Assembly (NCBI GenBank): GCA_964433755.1
Contig: CAYSSR010000003.1
Location: 62,001 to 126,000 of the forward strand
Origin: JAUVXJ01 sp964433755
GTDB lineage: Bacteria; Chloroflexota; Anaerolineae; UBA7937; B3-Chlor
DNA length: 64,000 nt
Direction of reading: 5' to 3'
A program made the position numbers and the translations under genes. Position 1 is the stretch's first letter; each line of letters starts with the position of its first letter. Of this stretch, positions 16,003 to 25,126 are shown piece after piece. The notes beneath the pieces are model-generated. The model was not told the DNA's origin. It searched no databases and saw nothing but the letters and a program-made list of their open reading frames with translations.

Positions 16003-16731
16003 ATGGAGAACAGAGGAACGCGCACCGTGGTGCGCAAGATCGTCATCGCTGGGGTGCTGGGCGCCATCATCGCCTTGCTGGGGTACCTGGGCACTGCTGG
16101 CCCAGGCTACATACCGGTACCTACTCCAGCCCAGCACGCCACTACGCTGCACGTGCCGGTCATCATCGGCGCCATCCTGGAGGGCCCCATCGTGGGCTTG
16201 GTGTTGGGGCTGCTGTTTGGCCTCACCAGCTGGTTCCAGGCTGGTATGCTGGGCGTGGTCATGTTCCAGGACCCCCTGGTGGCCATTCTGCCCCGCCTCT
16301 TCATCGGCCTCACCGCCTGGGCCGCATACGCCGGATTCAGGAAGACGGGGAAGTACGCCGCGATGACGCTGGCCGGGTGCCTGCTAGTCTTCTGCGGAGC
16401 CTTCGTCTACTGGGTGCTCGCCGTGAACGTCCTGCTGGCCGTGGTCATCGCCATCGTGCTCTTGGCCCTGGTGGCCGGTTTCGTCTTCCTGGCGCTGCGC
16501 GAGAACAGAGAGATCCAGGCACTGATCCTTTCGGGAGCGGTGGGGACCCTGACCAACACCATCCTGGTCCTGACGATGCTGGTCCTCAGAGGCTATCTGC
16601 CGGCGGAAGCGGCGCTCGTGGCTGGCCTGACCAACGGTATTCCTGAAACCATCGTGGGCTGCATCATCGTCGTCGCCGTCGTGGGAGCCTGGAAGGGGAT
16701 AGAGACTCGCAGAGCAGGGTCGACCGTCTAA
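16003..16731 (+). CDS. ECF transporter substrate-binding S component
   Basis: A 242-residue, very hydrophobic protein with about six membrane segments. The motif TPAQHATTLHVPVIIGAILEGP near the N-terminus is shared by vitamin S components, for example of the pantothenate/folate-like group. AAGGAGA lies seven bases before the ATG at 16003. It gives the transporter its specificity; because all four genes are together this is a group I (dedicated) ECF transporter. The substrate cannot be named; the leader upstream may report it. Confidence 0.88.
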   Translation: MENRGTRTVVRKIVIAGVLGAIIALLGYLGTAGPGYIPVPTPAQHATTLHVPVIIGAILEGPIVGLVLGLLFGLTSWFQAGMLGVVMFQDPLVAILPRLFIGLTAWAAYAGFRKTGKYAAMTLAGCLLVFCGAFVYWVLAVNVLLAVVIAIVLLALVAGFVFLALRENREIQALILSGAVGTLTNTILVLTMLVLRGYLPAEAALVAGLTNGIPETIVGCIIVVAVVGAWKGIETRRAGSTV

Positions 16732-16746
16732 TCGAGCAGCCTGGCG

Positions 16747-17640
16747 CTACTTGCCCAGGGCAAGCCTGAGGACGAGGAATCCCAACAGCGGCAGCGCCAC
16801 TATTCCCGCCCATTCCAGCCAGACTCTGAGTCGGCGGCTGGGGAACTCGGCTTCCCTGCTCAGTGTCCCCCACGTGGGGGCCCAGAAGAAGCCCATTGAG
16901 GCTATCACGTAGGCAGCCACCTTGGCGTAGTAGTCAGGGGTGATGGCACCCGCGCGGCGGGGCAACTCTATGGCCTCGATGCTCAAGCGCAGTCCCAGGA
17001 GAGCCACGAAGAAAGCCCAGCTCAGGCCGTAGGCGGATGCCGCCTTGAGACCCGTTTCCGTGGCCTGGCAGGGCAGGAGCCGCCTCCATTCCAGGGTAGC
17101 CAGAAACTGCCTCCAGGCCATCATGCTCAGCACGTAGAAGGCAAACGCCAGGCTCGCTTCTCGGCCGAGGATGGTCAGCCAGTTTCGGTTCATCCACCAG
17201 GTGCCGTAGTTGGCTATCATCTTGGGGCTGTCGAAGAGCACGATACCTATCCCCAGCGCGACGGACAGCCATAGCCACACCCTGTGGCGGTAGCCTCCCA
17301 TACCGTCGACGAGCCTCTGGCGCTCGTGCATGGCGTCGTAGACCCGAACGATAGCCTGGGGCTGCCAGATGTAGAAGCCACAGGCAATGGGGAACACCAA
17401 CAGCAAGAGTAGCTGGGCGTGCCAGTCTTCCATACTGCCGAGGAACCCATCTTGACTCCGCAGGCATCCGCAGGCAGCGGGAACCACCAACAGGAAGACA
17501 ACGCCCCAGACCAGAGCAATCGACGCCAAAACGTACGGCCCGATATCCAGCCGGTCCCGAAGTAACCTGGCCAGGGGATCCACGGAGTAGATGGCCCTCT
17601 CCGCGGGCCGCTCTCGTCCTCTGCTATCAACACAGTCCAT
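16747..17640 (-). CDS. polytopic membrane protein of unknown function
   Basis: A 297-residue protein with about seven hydrophobic segments, including LASIALVWGVVFLLVVPAA, LLLLLVFPIACGFYIW and a C-terminal GIVALPLLGFLVLRLALG. The N-terminus is polar and cytoplasmic-looking. I do not recognise a family. It is convergent with the ECF S component, only 15 bases between stops, and divergent from mnmG. Confidence 0.7.
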   Translation of the reverse strand: MDCVDSRGRERPAERAIYSVDPLARLLRDRLDIGPYVLASIALVWGVVFLLVVPAACGCLRSQDGFLGSMEDWHAQLLLLLVFPIACGFYIWQPQAIVRVYDAMHERQRLVDGMGGYRHRVWLWLSVALGIGIVLFDSPKMIANYGTWWMNRNWLTILGREASLAFAFYVLSMMAWRQFLATLEWRRLLPCQATETGLKAASAYGLSWAFFVALLGLRLSIEAIELPRRAGAITPDYYAKVAAYVIASMGFFWAPTWGTLSREAEFPSRRLRVWLEWAGIVALPLLGFLVLRLALGK

Positions 17641-17986
17641 ACACCCAACCCCATCGGCTAGCCATGGTCTGCGAGCATGCTACTAGCGCCCGCGTATCAG
17701 AGGCAGCCATGACCACATTAGAGCACAAGTGTCTTGTCAAATCAAGCCCTCGCTTGGAGGATCGGGTACTCAGCTTATGGGGGCGGGTGCGAGACTCGCC
17801 CGCACATCGCCGCTTCCCCCGCACCCCACAGGGCGAGCTGTGAGCCTGCCCTACGGCGACGAAACGGAAGAGCAAGGGAGCAAGATCCCGGTTCCTGGAG
17901 GTGGCTCCTCCTGCTGACGGCGCTGGGCCTGCCGCAGCCAGACCGTAGACGGTGTAGCACAGGCAACCGCCCCATCGCTCCGTCCT
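17641..17986. other. intergenic region upstream of mnmG
   Basis: No gene seen. It holds the mnmG promoter at its right end. An in-frame extension of mnmG runs through it but lacks family similarity. Confidence 0.6.
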
Positions 17987-18015
17987 TTGCCGCGCCCGTG
18001 ACGCTACTGTATACT
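17987..18015 (+). promoter_or_regulatory. sigma70 promoter of mnmG
   Basis: TTGCCG (17987-17992), 17 bases, TATACT (18010-18015). Predicted transcription start near 18022 leaves a leader of about 15 bases before the ATG at 18037 and excludes the upstream start at 17734. Confidence 0.6.
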
Positions 18016-18036
18016 AGTTGCCGGGGGTCTCCGGCG

Positions 18037-19983
18037 ATGCTTACCAGGCAGACGTACGACGTGATCGTGGTGGGAGCGGGCCATGCAGGCTGCGAAGCCG
18101 CCCTGGCGGCAGCACGCATGGGCTGCCGTACGCTGCTCCTCACCATCAGCCTCGACCACGTTGCCGAGATGCCCTGTAACCCCAGCGTCGGCGGACCAGC
18201 CAAGGGACACCTCACTCGCGAGATTGCAGCCTTGGGCGGAGAGCAAGCTCGTAACATCGACCGCACGTTCATCCAGATCCGCCTCCTCAATCAGAGCAAG
18301 GGCCCGGCGGTCCATGCCCTGCGCGCCCAGGCGGACAGGCGTATCTACTCCTCGACTATGAGAAGCACCCTGGAGGCCACACCGCGTCTCGATCTCCGGC
18401 AGGCAGCCGTGGAGACACTGCTGGTCGCGCACGACAGGGTCCGTGGCGTACAGACCACCAATGGACAGTCCTATGAGGCCAAGGCCGTCGTCCTGACCAC
18501 GGGCACCTTCCTCAATGCTCGGCTCACCAGGGGAGCTCGCTCGTGGCCAGGGGGACGTGACGGAGAGCCACCATCGCTGGGCCTCTCCGAATCTCTCACA
18601 GAGGCGGGCCTCGAGGTAGACCGTCTCAAGACGGACACACCGCCTCGTGTGGATGCTCGCACCATCGACTTCTCCAGGACTCAGGTCCAGCCGGGGAGCG
18701 AGGAACCTCTGTTCTTCAGCTTCACCTATCCAGACGAGGGTATCGAGCCCCCCAGCGCGGTCATCGCCCAGGAGCAACTGAATCCTGTCTACCCCTCTCC
18801 CTCGCTGAACGGCTGGCGCCCCCAGTTGCCATGCTACCTGGTACACACCAACAGCAAGACCCACGAGATCATCCTAGCCAACCTGTCTCGGGCACCTCTC
18901 TACGATGGGACGATCCAGGCGGGAGGTCCCCGCTACTGCCCCAGCATCGAGATCAGGGTGCCCAACTTCCCGGACAAGGACTCCCACCAGTTGTTCCTGG
19001 AGCCAGAGGGCTGGCACACGAACCAGGTATACGTCCAGGGAGGCTATACCAGCCTGCCTGAGGACGTGCAGCTCGCCATGCTGCGTTCCATCCCTGCCCT
19101 GCGGGAAGTTGAGGTACTGCGTTACGGATACGCGGTGGAGTACGACTACGTGCCACCCTCCCAGCTCAAGGCTTCACTGGAAACCAAGGTAGTGGAAGGC
19201 CTGTTCCACGCTGGCCAGATCAACGGCACGTCCGGCTACGAGGAGGCGGCGGCGCAGGGCATCGTGGCCGGCATCAATGCCGCGCGCAAGGTTCAGGGCG
19301 AAGCCCCCATGATCCTGCGCCGTGATCGGGCCTACGCCGGGGTGCTCGTCGATGACCTGGTCACCAAGGACATTCATGAGCCTTATCGTATGATGACCTC
19401 GCGCGCCGAATACCGCCTTCTGCTCCGGCAGGACAACGCCGATCTGCGCCTGTCGCCCCTGGGCTACGAGGTGGGCCTACTGGACGCTGGGCGCTTCCAG
19501 GCCGTGGAGAAGAAGAGAAAGGCCATCGAAGAGGAGCTAAGCCGACTGGGTGACACCTGGCTGCGCCCCAGTCCAGAGACCAACCAGCAGCTCACTGGCT
19601 GGGGCCTGGAGCCTCTTCGCGACGGAGTCAACGCCCTGCAATTCCTGCGACGTCCCGAGACAGCCTACGCTATGCTGGAGGCGCTGTCCCCCAACCCTGG
19701 CGGATTGCCGCCCGACGCCGCGCGCCAGGTGACCATCGAGGCCAAGTACGCGGGGTACATCGAGACCCAGCGCAAGCAAGTTCGACGTATGAATCGCCTC
19801 GAGGAACGGCATATCCCGGATTCCTTCGACTATCAGACCATCGTGGGTATACGGAAGGAAGCCCAGGAGAAGCTCGATCGTATTCGGCCCGCCACGGTGG
19901 GCCAGGCCTCGCGCATCAGCGGCGTCAACCCCGCGGACATCTCCGTGCTTCTCGTCTATCTGGAACGGTGGAGAGATAGCTAA
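18037..19983 (+). CDS. mnmG: tRNA uridine-5-carboxymethylaminomethyl modification enzyme MnmG (GidA)
   Basis: A 648-residue FAD protein that, with MnmE, installs the carboxymethylaminomethyl group at U34 of certain tRNAs. The FAD-binding VVGAGHAGCEAA motif lies at about 11-22. Family blocks LNQSKGPAVHALRAQADR, GTFLNARL, LKTDTPPRVDARTIDFS, GPRYCPSIE, FHAGQINGTSGYEEAAAQG and the C-terminal TVGQASRISGVNPADISVLLV follow in the usual order. Length matches the family (about 620-650). Homology begins at MLTRQTYDVIVVGAG. A decayed piece of a second mnmG lies at 31738-32038. Confidence 0.96.
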   Translation: MLTRQTYDVIVVGAGHAGCEAALAAARMGCRTLLLTISLDHVAEMPCNPSVGGPAKGHLTREIAALGGEQARNIDRTFIQIRLLNQSKGPAVHALRAQADRRIYSSTMRSTLEATPRLDLRQAAVETLLVAHDRVRGVQTTNGQSYEAKAVVLTTGTFLNARLTRGARSWPGGRDGEPPSLGLSESLTEAGLEVDRLKTDTPPRVDARTIDFSRTQVQPGSEEPLFFSFTYPDEGIEPPSAVIAQEQLNPVYPSPSLNGWRPQLPCYLVHTNSKTHEIILANLSRAPLYDGTIQAGGPRYCPSIEIRVPNFPDKDSHQLFLEPEGWHTNQVYVQGGYTSLPEDVQLAMLRSIPALREVEVLRYGYAVEYDYVPPSQLKASLETKVVEGLFHAGQINGTSGYEEAAAQGIVAGINAARKVQGEAPMILRRDRAYAGVLVDDLVTKDIHEPYRMMTSRAEYRLLLRQDNADLRLSPLGYEVGLLDAGRFQAVEKKRKAIEEELSRLGDTWLRPSPETNQQLTGWGLEPLRDGVNALQFLRRPETAYAMLEALSPNPGGLPPDAARQVTIEAKYAGYIETQRKQVRRMNRLEERHIPDSFDYQTIVGIRKEAQEKLDRIRPATVGQASRISGVNPADISVLLVYLERWRDS

Positions 19984-20118
19984 CAGCATCGCCGCGATGC
20001 CTCGCCTCTGTCTCTTCTGACCTGAGTCACTCCATCAACAGGCGCCTCTCAGTACCAGGCACCCCGTCGGCCCCACGCGGTTCGTGGCGCACGGGCGCTG
20101 GGTCCCAAGACAACACAA

Positions 20119-20148
20119 AGGGTGGAGACAGACGAGTGTCTCCACCCT
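20119..20148 (-). terminator. terminator between convergent genes
   Basis: A perfect 12-base stem (AGGGTGGAGACA, 20119-20130, with 20137-20148) and six-base loop. On the minus strand it is followed by TTGTGTTGTCTT, so it most likely ends the transcript of the gene at 20196-21566; it may also stop mnmG transcripts. Confidence 0.75.
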
Positions 20149-20195
20149 GGCCGTTCGACCCGCTCACCAACCGCCTGAGATAGGGGTCAGTGGGT

Positions 20196-21566
20196 CTACG
20201 TCGAAGCTGCCTCCTTGGGTTTGTAGATGCGCACCCAGGCCAGGAGCCACATGGCGCCAAGGCCGAAGACGGTGACCAGCAGGCTGAAGAACGCGCCGAG
20301 GAAAGGAATGCTCCTCACCAGCACGAAGATCACCAGACCGATCAGCAGCGGTATCAGGCCCATGGCCTTGTCCACCCAGGTGGAGGCGAGCCGCTTCAGG
20401 ATCAGCCACCCTATGAGATAGCTGAAGACGATCTTGGTGATGTAGACGGAGACGATCCAGAACCCCACCACCAAGACAGACTCCAATACCATGACCACGC
20501 CGGTGATGATGCCGACCAACCCACCCAGGGTCAGGATGCCCAGGATGATGTCGAGCGCGATCATCACGAGGAACAGTAGTGGCACGAGGACGAGGAACGC
20601 CACGAGTGCCGCCACACCCCAGCCCAGGCTGTGCACTGGCTTCTCCTTCCAGTGCCGAGCCGCTTCCTTGAGCCAGGCCGGTACCAGCCACAGAAGTAGC
20701 GCCCCCAGAGCCAGGAGGGTCGCGAAGTTGCGCAAGATACTCACGATCCAGCCAATGAACCAGCTCACGATCGCCGCAATCGTCAACGCGCCAGCGGGCA
20801 CCTCCGGCACCTGGACCTCCGGCGCCTCCCCCTCCTCAGGCACTGGGGTCTGGTAGACGATGGCGCCTCCTACAGCCCCGTCCGGGATCTCTGCCGTCAC
20901 CGGGCTCGTGTAGGTCAACTCGCCGTCTATCTGAGCATCCTCCGAGACCACCAGCCCTGGCGCGATGATGCGCTCGGGCATGTATGGGCTCCACATACGC
21001 ATGAACATGCTGTACTGCTCGAACTCAGGGTCCGGCTTCTCCACCTCGGCCTCCACGTCGCCAGCCACGTGGCCCGAGATCTCCAGCCCGGCGGCCGCCA
21101 CCTTGGCATTGCCACCGATCTCCCCGCCAAGCACCGCCTGATACCCTGCCACGAACACGTCGCTGGCTATCACGCTGCCCGATCCTGCGCCGAACCCGAA
21201 CCCAGCGGCGAAGAGGTCATCGCCGATCTGTCCACCCGGACCAAGGCTCAGGTCGCTACCAGCGAAGCGCACGTCGTCCGCCACCGTGCCGTTGACGTGG
21301 ATGCTTCCCCCTGCAGCCCAGAGGTCGCCCTCCACCAGGCCATTCACCACGATGTCGCCGCCCATGGCGATGAGATCACCGTGGATCGTGCCGTTGACGG
21401 TGATGGAACCCGCGAACAGATACAGGTCATCGTCAACATCCTCGTCGATCACGATCACGTCCTTGCTCCTGATGTCAGCGGCCAGCACAGGCGCCGCCAG
21501 CATCAGGGAGGCCAGCAACAGTGTGCCCAGCACGATCAGTATCTCGCCTATACGGTGTTTCCCCAT
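20196..21566 (-). CDS. bactofilin-like beta-repeat domain fused to membrane domain
   Basis: A 456-residue protein. Residues 1-32 form a signal peptide or signal anchor (LIVLGTLLLASLMLAAPVLAA). From about 35 to 170 come repeated short strands of the form VNGTIHGDLIAMGGDIVVNGLVEGDL, as in polymer-forming bactofilin-like (DUF583) beta-helices, but here outside the membrane. After a Pro/Glu-rich linker, about six membrane segments occupy 255-450. The start at 21566 has AAGGAGGT eight bases upstream. A role as an envelope scaffold is inference. Confidence 0.8.
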   Translation of the reverse strand: MGKHRIGEILIVLGTLLLASLMLAAPVLAADIRSKDVIVIDEDVDDDLYLFAGSITVNGTIHGDLIAMGGDIVVNGLVEGDLWAAGGSIHVNGTVADDVRFAGSDLSLGPGGQIGDDLFAAGFGFGAGSGSVIASDVFVAGYQAVLGGEIGGNAKVAAAGLEISGHVAGDVEAEVEKPDPEFEQYSMFMRMWSPYMPERIIAPGLVVSEDAQIDGELTYTSPVTAEIPDGAVGGAIVYQTPVPEEGEAPEVQVPEVPAGALTIAAIVSWFIGWIVSILRNFATLLALGALLLWLVPAWLKEAARHWKEKPVHSLGWGVAALVAFLVLVPLLFLVMIALDIILGILTLGGLVGIITGVVMVLESVLVVGFWIVSVYITKIVFSYLIGWLILKRLASTWVDKAMGLIPLLIGLVIFVLVRSIPFLGAFFSLLVTVFGLGAMWLLAWVRIYKPKEAAST

Positions 21567-21820
21567 CTCTAATACCTCCTTTTCCAGCTCTGGTTGTACT
21601 CTACGTATGCTGTCCAATGCGAATCGGCCAAGTTCGCCTGCCGCTAGCCCGCTACGCTTCATCGCGCTCGGGTGCAGCGCTTTGATGGGCTTCCACAGCT
21701 ATGACTACGTTGTTCCCCCAGTCTGCGATGCGATCCGTTCGCCGAGCATGTCGGTCAGCAACCCCACGGTCGCTTCGTCCAGACCGGGCTGCAGCGCTGG
21801 GTGCGCTCCGTGGCTCTCGA

Positions 21821-21940
21821 TCACGGCCTGCTCTTGAACGCCTCTGTGATCGCGGGATAGAAGCCGCTCAGTACTCCCACAAGTACGGCCAGTTTGAACG
21901 CGGCTAGCCACGTCAGGTCTGCGCTGATCCGATGAGTCAT
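21821..21940 (-). CDS. 39-residue membrane peptide overlapping the DUF4386 stop
   Basis: The ATG overlaps the stop of the DUF4386 gene in the pattern ATGA. The product has one hydrophobic helix (LAAFKLAVLVGVLSGFYPAI) and a basic end. Overlap suggests translational coupling. It may be a true small protein or the start of a longer gene broken downstream, since coding-like sequence in another frame continues to about 21705. Confidence 0.4.
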   Translation of the reverse strand: MTHRISADLTWLAAFKLAVLVGVLSGFYPAITEAFKSRP

Positions 21941-22656
21941 TTGACCTCGTTCGATTGTGCCCTTGCGGATAGGGAAGCAATGGCAGATGGATTGAACCCC
22001 TTGAGTATGAGCCATACCGCAAACACCATCTCCTGCAAGGCTATGGGCAGGAACAGAATGTCAAGCTTGATGCCGTAGAACTGCAACAGATACGTTGCGA
22101 ACGATACTACGGCTCCAAAAAGACCCCAACCCGACAGCCATCGAGGAATGAGTCTCGATCGACACAGCACAACGTTCAGAAGCAGAGCAGACAGGGAGAA
22201 GATGAGTCCAGACCCGATCATGAAGGTCCACTCGCGTGCCGCCAGCAATAGAGTTCCCAGGGTTTGATGATATGAGACGTCCGGGAGTCCTGCTTTCACG
22301 AACCCCTGACTGAGCGTCAGTAGCGTTAGCAGGATGATGCTGCCAACAATGGTGCTAAGTCCCTCCATGAACCTCAGGCTGAAGAACCCAAGAGCCACAG
22401 CTTCATTCTGCTTCTTCAGGACTGGGAACAGCGCAACGGGAATGCCAACAACCGCAAGGGCCCAGATCAGCTCAATGAGCATCCCTATGTACACCTGGCT
22501 TTCGCTTGCAGAAACGGTGACCAGATAGTCCGGGCTGGGTTCCCCAATGATCCCCCCTCCCAAGAATCCCAGGAACGGCGCAGTCATTATGGGCGCTGCC
22601 GTGGCAGTTATGTACAGTGCTCCCACAGCTATTGCGGTCTTTCTGTGCGTCTTCAT
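21937..22656 (-). CDS. DUF4386 family membrane protein
   Basis: A 239-residue integral membrane protein with about six segments. The pattern of a short basic N-terminus (MKTHRKTA), the GALYI segment, and the central FFSLRFMEGLSTIVGSIILL and AAREWTFMIGSGLIFSLSALLLN stretches matches DUF4386. Function is unknown. It lies downstream of the MDR array on the same strand and is followed by an overlapping 39-codon frame. Confidence 0.8.
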   Translation of the reverse strand: MKTHRKTAIAVGALYITATAAPIMTAPFLGFLGGGIIGEPSPDYLVTVSASESQVYIGMLIELIWALAVVGIPVALFPVLKKQNEAVALGFFSLRFMEGLSTIVGSIILLTLLTLSQGFVKAGLPDVSYHQTLGTLLLAAREWTFMIGSGLIFSLSALLLNVVLCRSRLIPRWLSGWGLFGAVVSFATYLLQFYGIKLDILFLPIALQEMVFAVWLILKGFNPSAIASLSARAQSNEVK

Positions 22657-22671
22657 CCTGTCCTCCTTCTA

Positions 22672-22749
22672 TCCGCCTTTGTGCTCCACAGTGATGACTG
22701 CTTACCCGCGGACCGGAGCCCCTTCCGGATACCGTGAGGCCTCAGGCGC
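22672..22749 (-). pseudogene. C-terminal remnant of an MDR oxidoreductase
   Basis: On the minus strand the frame reads PEASRYPEGAPVRG, a stop, then AVITVEHKGG and stop. This matches, with identical spacing, the C-termini of the array MDRs (PEALRYLEEGHVLGKAVITV). The conserved Lys (AAG in homologues) has become TAA. It lies directly after the intact MDR gene at 22824-23867, whose other side carries an MDR N-terminal remnant. Confidence 0.65.
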
Positions 22750-22823
22750 ATCGCTGCTGCTGGCTATGAGAGCATCCTCGGCGGTGAGCGCGTCTCCGGG
22801 CGCCATCATTTGCGCCGACCGCC

Positions 22824-23867
22824 CTACCGACCTGTGTTGGCAGACCCTGAATACGCGCTGGTAACGAGAACCACCTTGCCTGCGTATCCGCCGCGCTCGA
22901 GCAACTCGTGAGCACGAGCGGCCTCAGCCAACGGGAAACTCTCCGCCACCATGGGCTTGATCTTGCCCGCTGTCAGCAAGTCGAGAAGCTCCGTCAGCGC
23001 CTCTCGGTACCAGGCGTTGTCCTTGGAGAGATCCGGGGTCAAGGGCGCCCGCTTGCCGTCCGGAATGAGCGCCAGCAAGGTCCGCATCAGCAAGCTGAGG
23101 GGAATGACCCGCAGACCCTGTTTCTTCGTCGCGGCCACACCGAACCACACCAACCGCCCACCTTTGCACAGGGCCTGGTACGAACGCCAGAGTTGCCTTG
23201 CGCCACCGATGGGGTCGAACACGACATCCACTCCATCGCCAGTAAGAGCGCGGATGCGCTCCACGAAGTCCTCGGTGTGGTAGTCGATGGGCGTGGCTCC
23301 CAGTGCAGACACCAGTTCGTGATTGTACTTGGACGCTGTGCCGTACATCTCCAGCTCTGCCAGCTTGCCAAGCTGGAGCAGAGCGGTCCCTACGCCTCCC
23401 GCTGCACCATGGACGAGGATGCGCTCGCCACTCCGGACCTTGGCGACTCGGTGCATGACGTTCTGTGCAGTGAGGTAGTTCACCACCAGGCAGACGGCTT
23501 CGGCAGCATCCACGCCCGGAGGGACGGGCACCAACTCGCTGACGGGCAGGCAGATGAACTCCGTGTAGCCGCCACCGACGCCAAGACAGAAGGTCGCGCC
23601 GGCAACCATCTGCCCCTCGTCGAGCGTGGACACCTCCTCGCCCAGCTTGTCCACCACTCCGGCGACGTCCTCGCCCAGGGTGAACGGCACGCGCGGACTC
23701 CCGGGGAAGGAACCTGAGCCTCGGAACATGAGATCGTAGGCAGAGATTCCGGCGGCCAGGACCTTCACCCGAACTTCGCCGGCCTGGGGTTCGGGCAGAT
23801 CCTCTTCCACCAACTGTAGCACTTCCGGCCCGCCATGGCGCGTCACGACTACGCGATGATTCTTCAT
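22824..23867 (-). CDS. MDR-superfamily oxidoreductase (VAT-1/quinone reductase-like)
   Basis: A 347-residue medium-chain dehydrogenase/reductase with a GroES-like N-domain and a Rossmann domain whose nucleotide loop is VHGAAGGVGTALLQL. No catalytic-zinc or structural-zinc cysteine set is present, so it belongs with NADPH quinone reductases/enoyl reductases. It is clearly a different subfamily from the other MDRs here (start MKNHRVVVTRHGGPEVLQL). AAGGAGG lies about eight bases before the ATG and is made of codons of a decayed upstream MDR. It sits between N- and C-terminal pieces of that decayed MDR. Confidence 0.88.
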   Translation of the reverse strand: MKNHRVVVTRHGGPEVLQLVEEDLPEPQAGEVRVKVLAAGISAYDLMFRGSGSFPGSPRVPFTLGEDVAGVVDKLGEEVSTLDEGQMVAGATFCLGVGGGYTEFICLPVSELVPVPPGVDAAEAVCLVVNYLTAQNVMHRVAKVRSGERILVHGAAGGVGTALLQLGKLAELEMYGTASKYNHELVSALGATPIDYHTEDFVERIRALTGDGVDVVFDPIGGARQLWRSYQALCKGGRLVWFGVAATKKQGLRVIPLSLLMRTLLALIPDGKRAPLTPDLSKDNAWYREALTELLDLLTAGKIKPMVAESFPLAEAARAHELLERGGYAGKVVLVTSAYSGSANTGR

Positions 23868-23965
23868 GCCAGCACCTCCTTGTCTTCGGGTCCAGGCCCG
23901 CCGATACTCTGGAGTTCCAGGACATCATCAGGTGACCCGTAGCTGTAATGGACGGCTGCTTTCAT
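23864..23965 (-). pseudogene. N-terminal remnant of an array MDR, 33 codons
   Basis: The frame reads MKAAVHYSYGSPDDVLELQ then ...GPGPEDKEVLA and stop, matching residues 1-31 of the array MDRs (MKAAVWTEYGPPDVLQL...PTPKDDEVL). Its stop overlaps the ATG of the MDR gene at 23867 (ATGA). The AAGGAGG used by that gene is the remnant's Lys-Glu codons. It may now act as a coupled leader peptide. Confidence 0.72.
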
Positions 23966-24017
23966 CTGGTGATTCCCCTCTGTTTGGAGAATCGCGAGGT
24001 CTCAACGGTACGGACTG

Positions 24018-25016
24018 TCATATACCCGTGTGCTCCACGGTAATGACCACGTGCCCCTTCTTGCGCCCTGTTTCGACATACCTGTGAGCCTCGGCGACCT
24101 GCTCCAACGGATAGACTCTGTCTATGACCGATTTCATCTTCCCCGCCTCGATGAGCTCCTTCAGAAAGATCAAATCCTCGGTCTTCGGTTGTGCGGCCCC
24201 GAATATCACTTTCTCGCTGCTGGTCCATGAAGTCCATCGCCCTCGAACCATCTGTGACGGCCCAGGGTTAGCTATGAGGTAGCGTCCGTTGGGCTTCAGC
24301 GATGCTATGCTACCTGAAAACGGACTCTTGCTCACCACGTCGAGAATGAAATCATACCTCCCAGCGCCTTTGGTGAAGTCTTCTCGAGTGTAGTCAACGA
24401 CCTGGTCTGCACCAATCGAGCGTAACGTGTCCAGCTTGTCGGTGCTATCCACGGCTGTCACATCGGCTCCGAAGTACTTAGCGAGCTGTATGGCAAAAGT
24501 GCCTATCGTTCCACCCGCACCATTGATCAAGATCTCCTGTCCGCTCTGGACGCTGCCTTGTCTGAGAAGACCCAATGCTTCGAGTCCGCCGACAGGAACG
24601 GCGGCGGCTTCCTCATAGGTCATGTTGGCCGGCTTGGTAGCCAGCGCCCCTTCTTCAGGTTCTTCAGGCAAGCACATGTACTCTGCACAAGAACCCATGC
24701 CAGCAAAACCGGTGGCGGCGAAGACTTGGTCACCTTCTCTGTATTGTCTCACTTCTTTGCCTACTGATTCGATCTCCCCGGCCAACTCCATCCCCAGAAT
24801 GGTTATTCTCTTCGGCCTCCTGAGACCTACGTACAGTCGCATGGGAAGCGCGTACCACACGGGCGCTGTGAGACCACGTTGTTCGCAGTCCCCTGCCGTC
24901 ACTGTTGTCGCATAGATCCTTATCAGTACCTCATCGTCCTTGGGAGTAGGTTTCTCTACCTCTCTGAGCTGAAGGACATCCGGCGGTCCGTATTCTGTCC
25001 ATACAGCCGCTTTCAT
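24018..25016 (-). CDS. zinc-less MDR, quinone oxidoreductase-like (array member 1)
   Basis: A 332-residue protein starting MKAAVWTEYGPPDVLQL. The NADPH loop is INGAGGTIGTFAIQLAKYFGA, followed by IGADQVVDYTREDF, standard for QOR-type MDRs. No zinc ligands are present. The start at ATG 25016 aligns with the other array members; a longer frame to 25070 lacks similarity. Likely reduces quinones or enones with NAD(P)H in the cytoplasm. Closest in this window to the member at 29967-30965 (both have the PKR/PRR ITILG insertion and similar ends). Confidence 0.9.
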   Translation of the reverse strand: MKAAVWTEYGPPDVLQLREVEKPTPKDDEVLIRIYATTVTAGDCEQRGLTAPVWYALPMRLYVGLRRPKRITILGMELAGEIESVGKEVRQYREGDQVFAATGFAGMGSCAEYMCLPEEPEEGALATKPANMTYEEAAAVPVGGLEALGLLRQGSVQSGQEILINGAGGTIGTFAIQLAKYFGADVTAVDSTDKLDTLRSIGADQVVDYTREDFTKGAGRYDFILDVVSKSPFSGSIASLKPNGRYLIANPGPSQMVRGRWTSWTSSEKVIFGAAQPKTEDLIFLKELIEAGKMKSVIDRVYPLEQVAEAHRYVETGRKKGHVVITVEHTGI

Positions 25017-25126
25017 GAGTAATGCACACCATCTACTTTGGTTTGGCCATTTGCCGTTACGCCTCACCAAACGCGTGTGAGCGAAAGGCGAATAGAACGG
25101 CGCCGCTGGACGAGAATCCGCGGCGT

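Noticed and set aside
17734..18036. N-terminal extension of MnmG
   Set aside because: A promoter lies at 17987-18015 and the FAD-binding start of the family begins at 18037.
22924..23928. Minus-strand frame of 334 codons overlapping an MDR gene
   Set aside because: Out-of-frame shadow with Arg/Gly-rich composition; the MDR frame has all family motifs.
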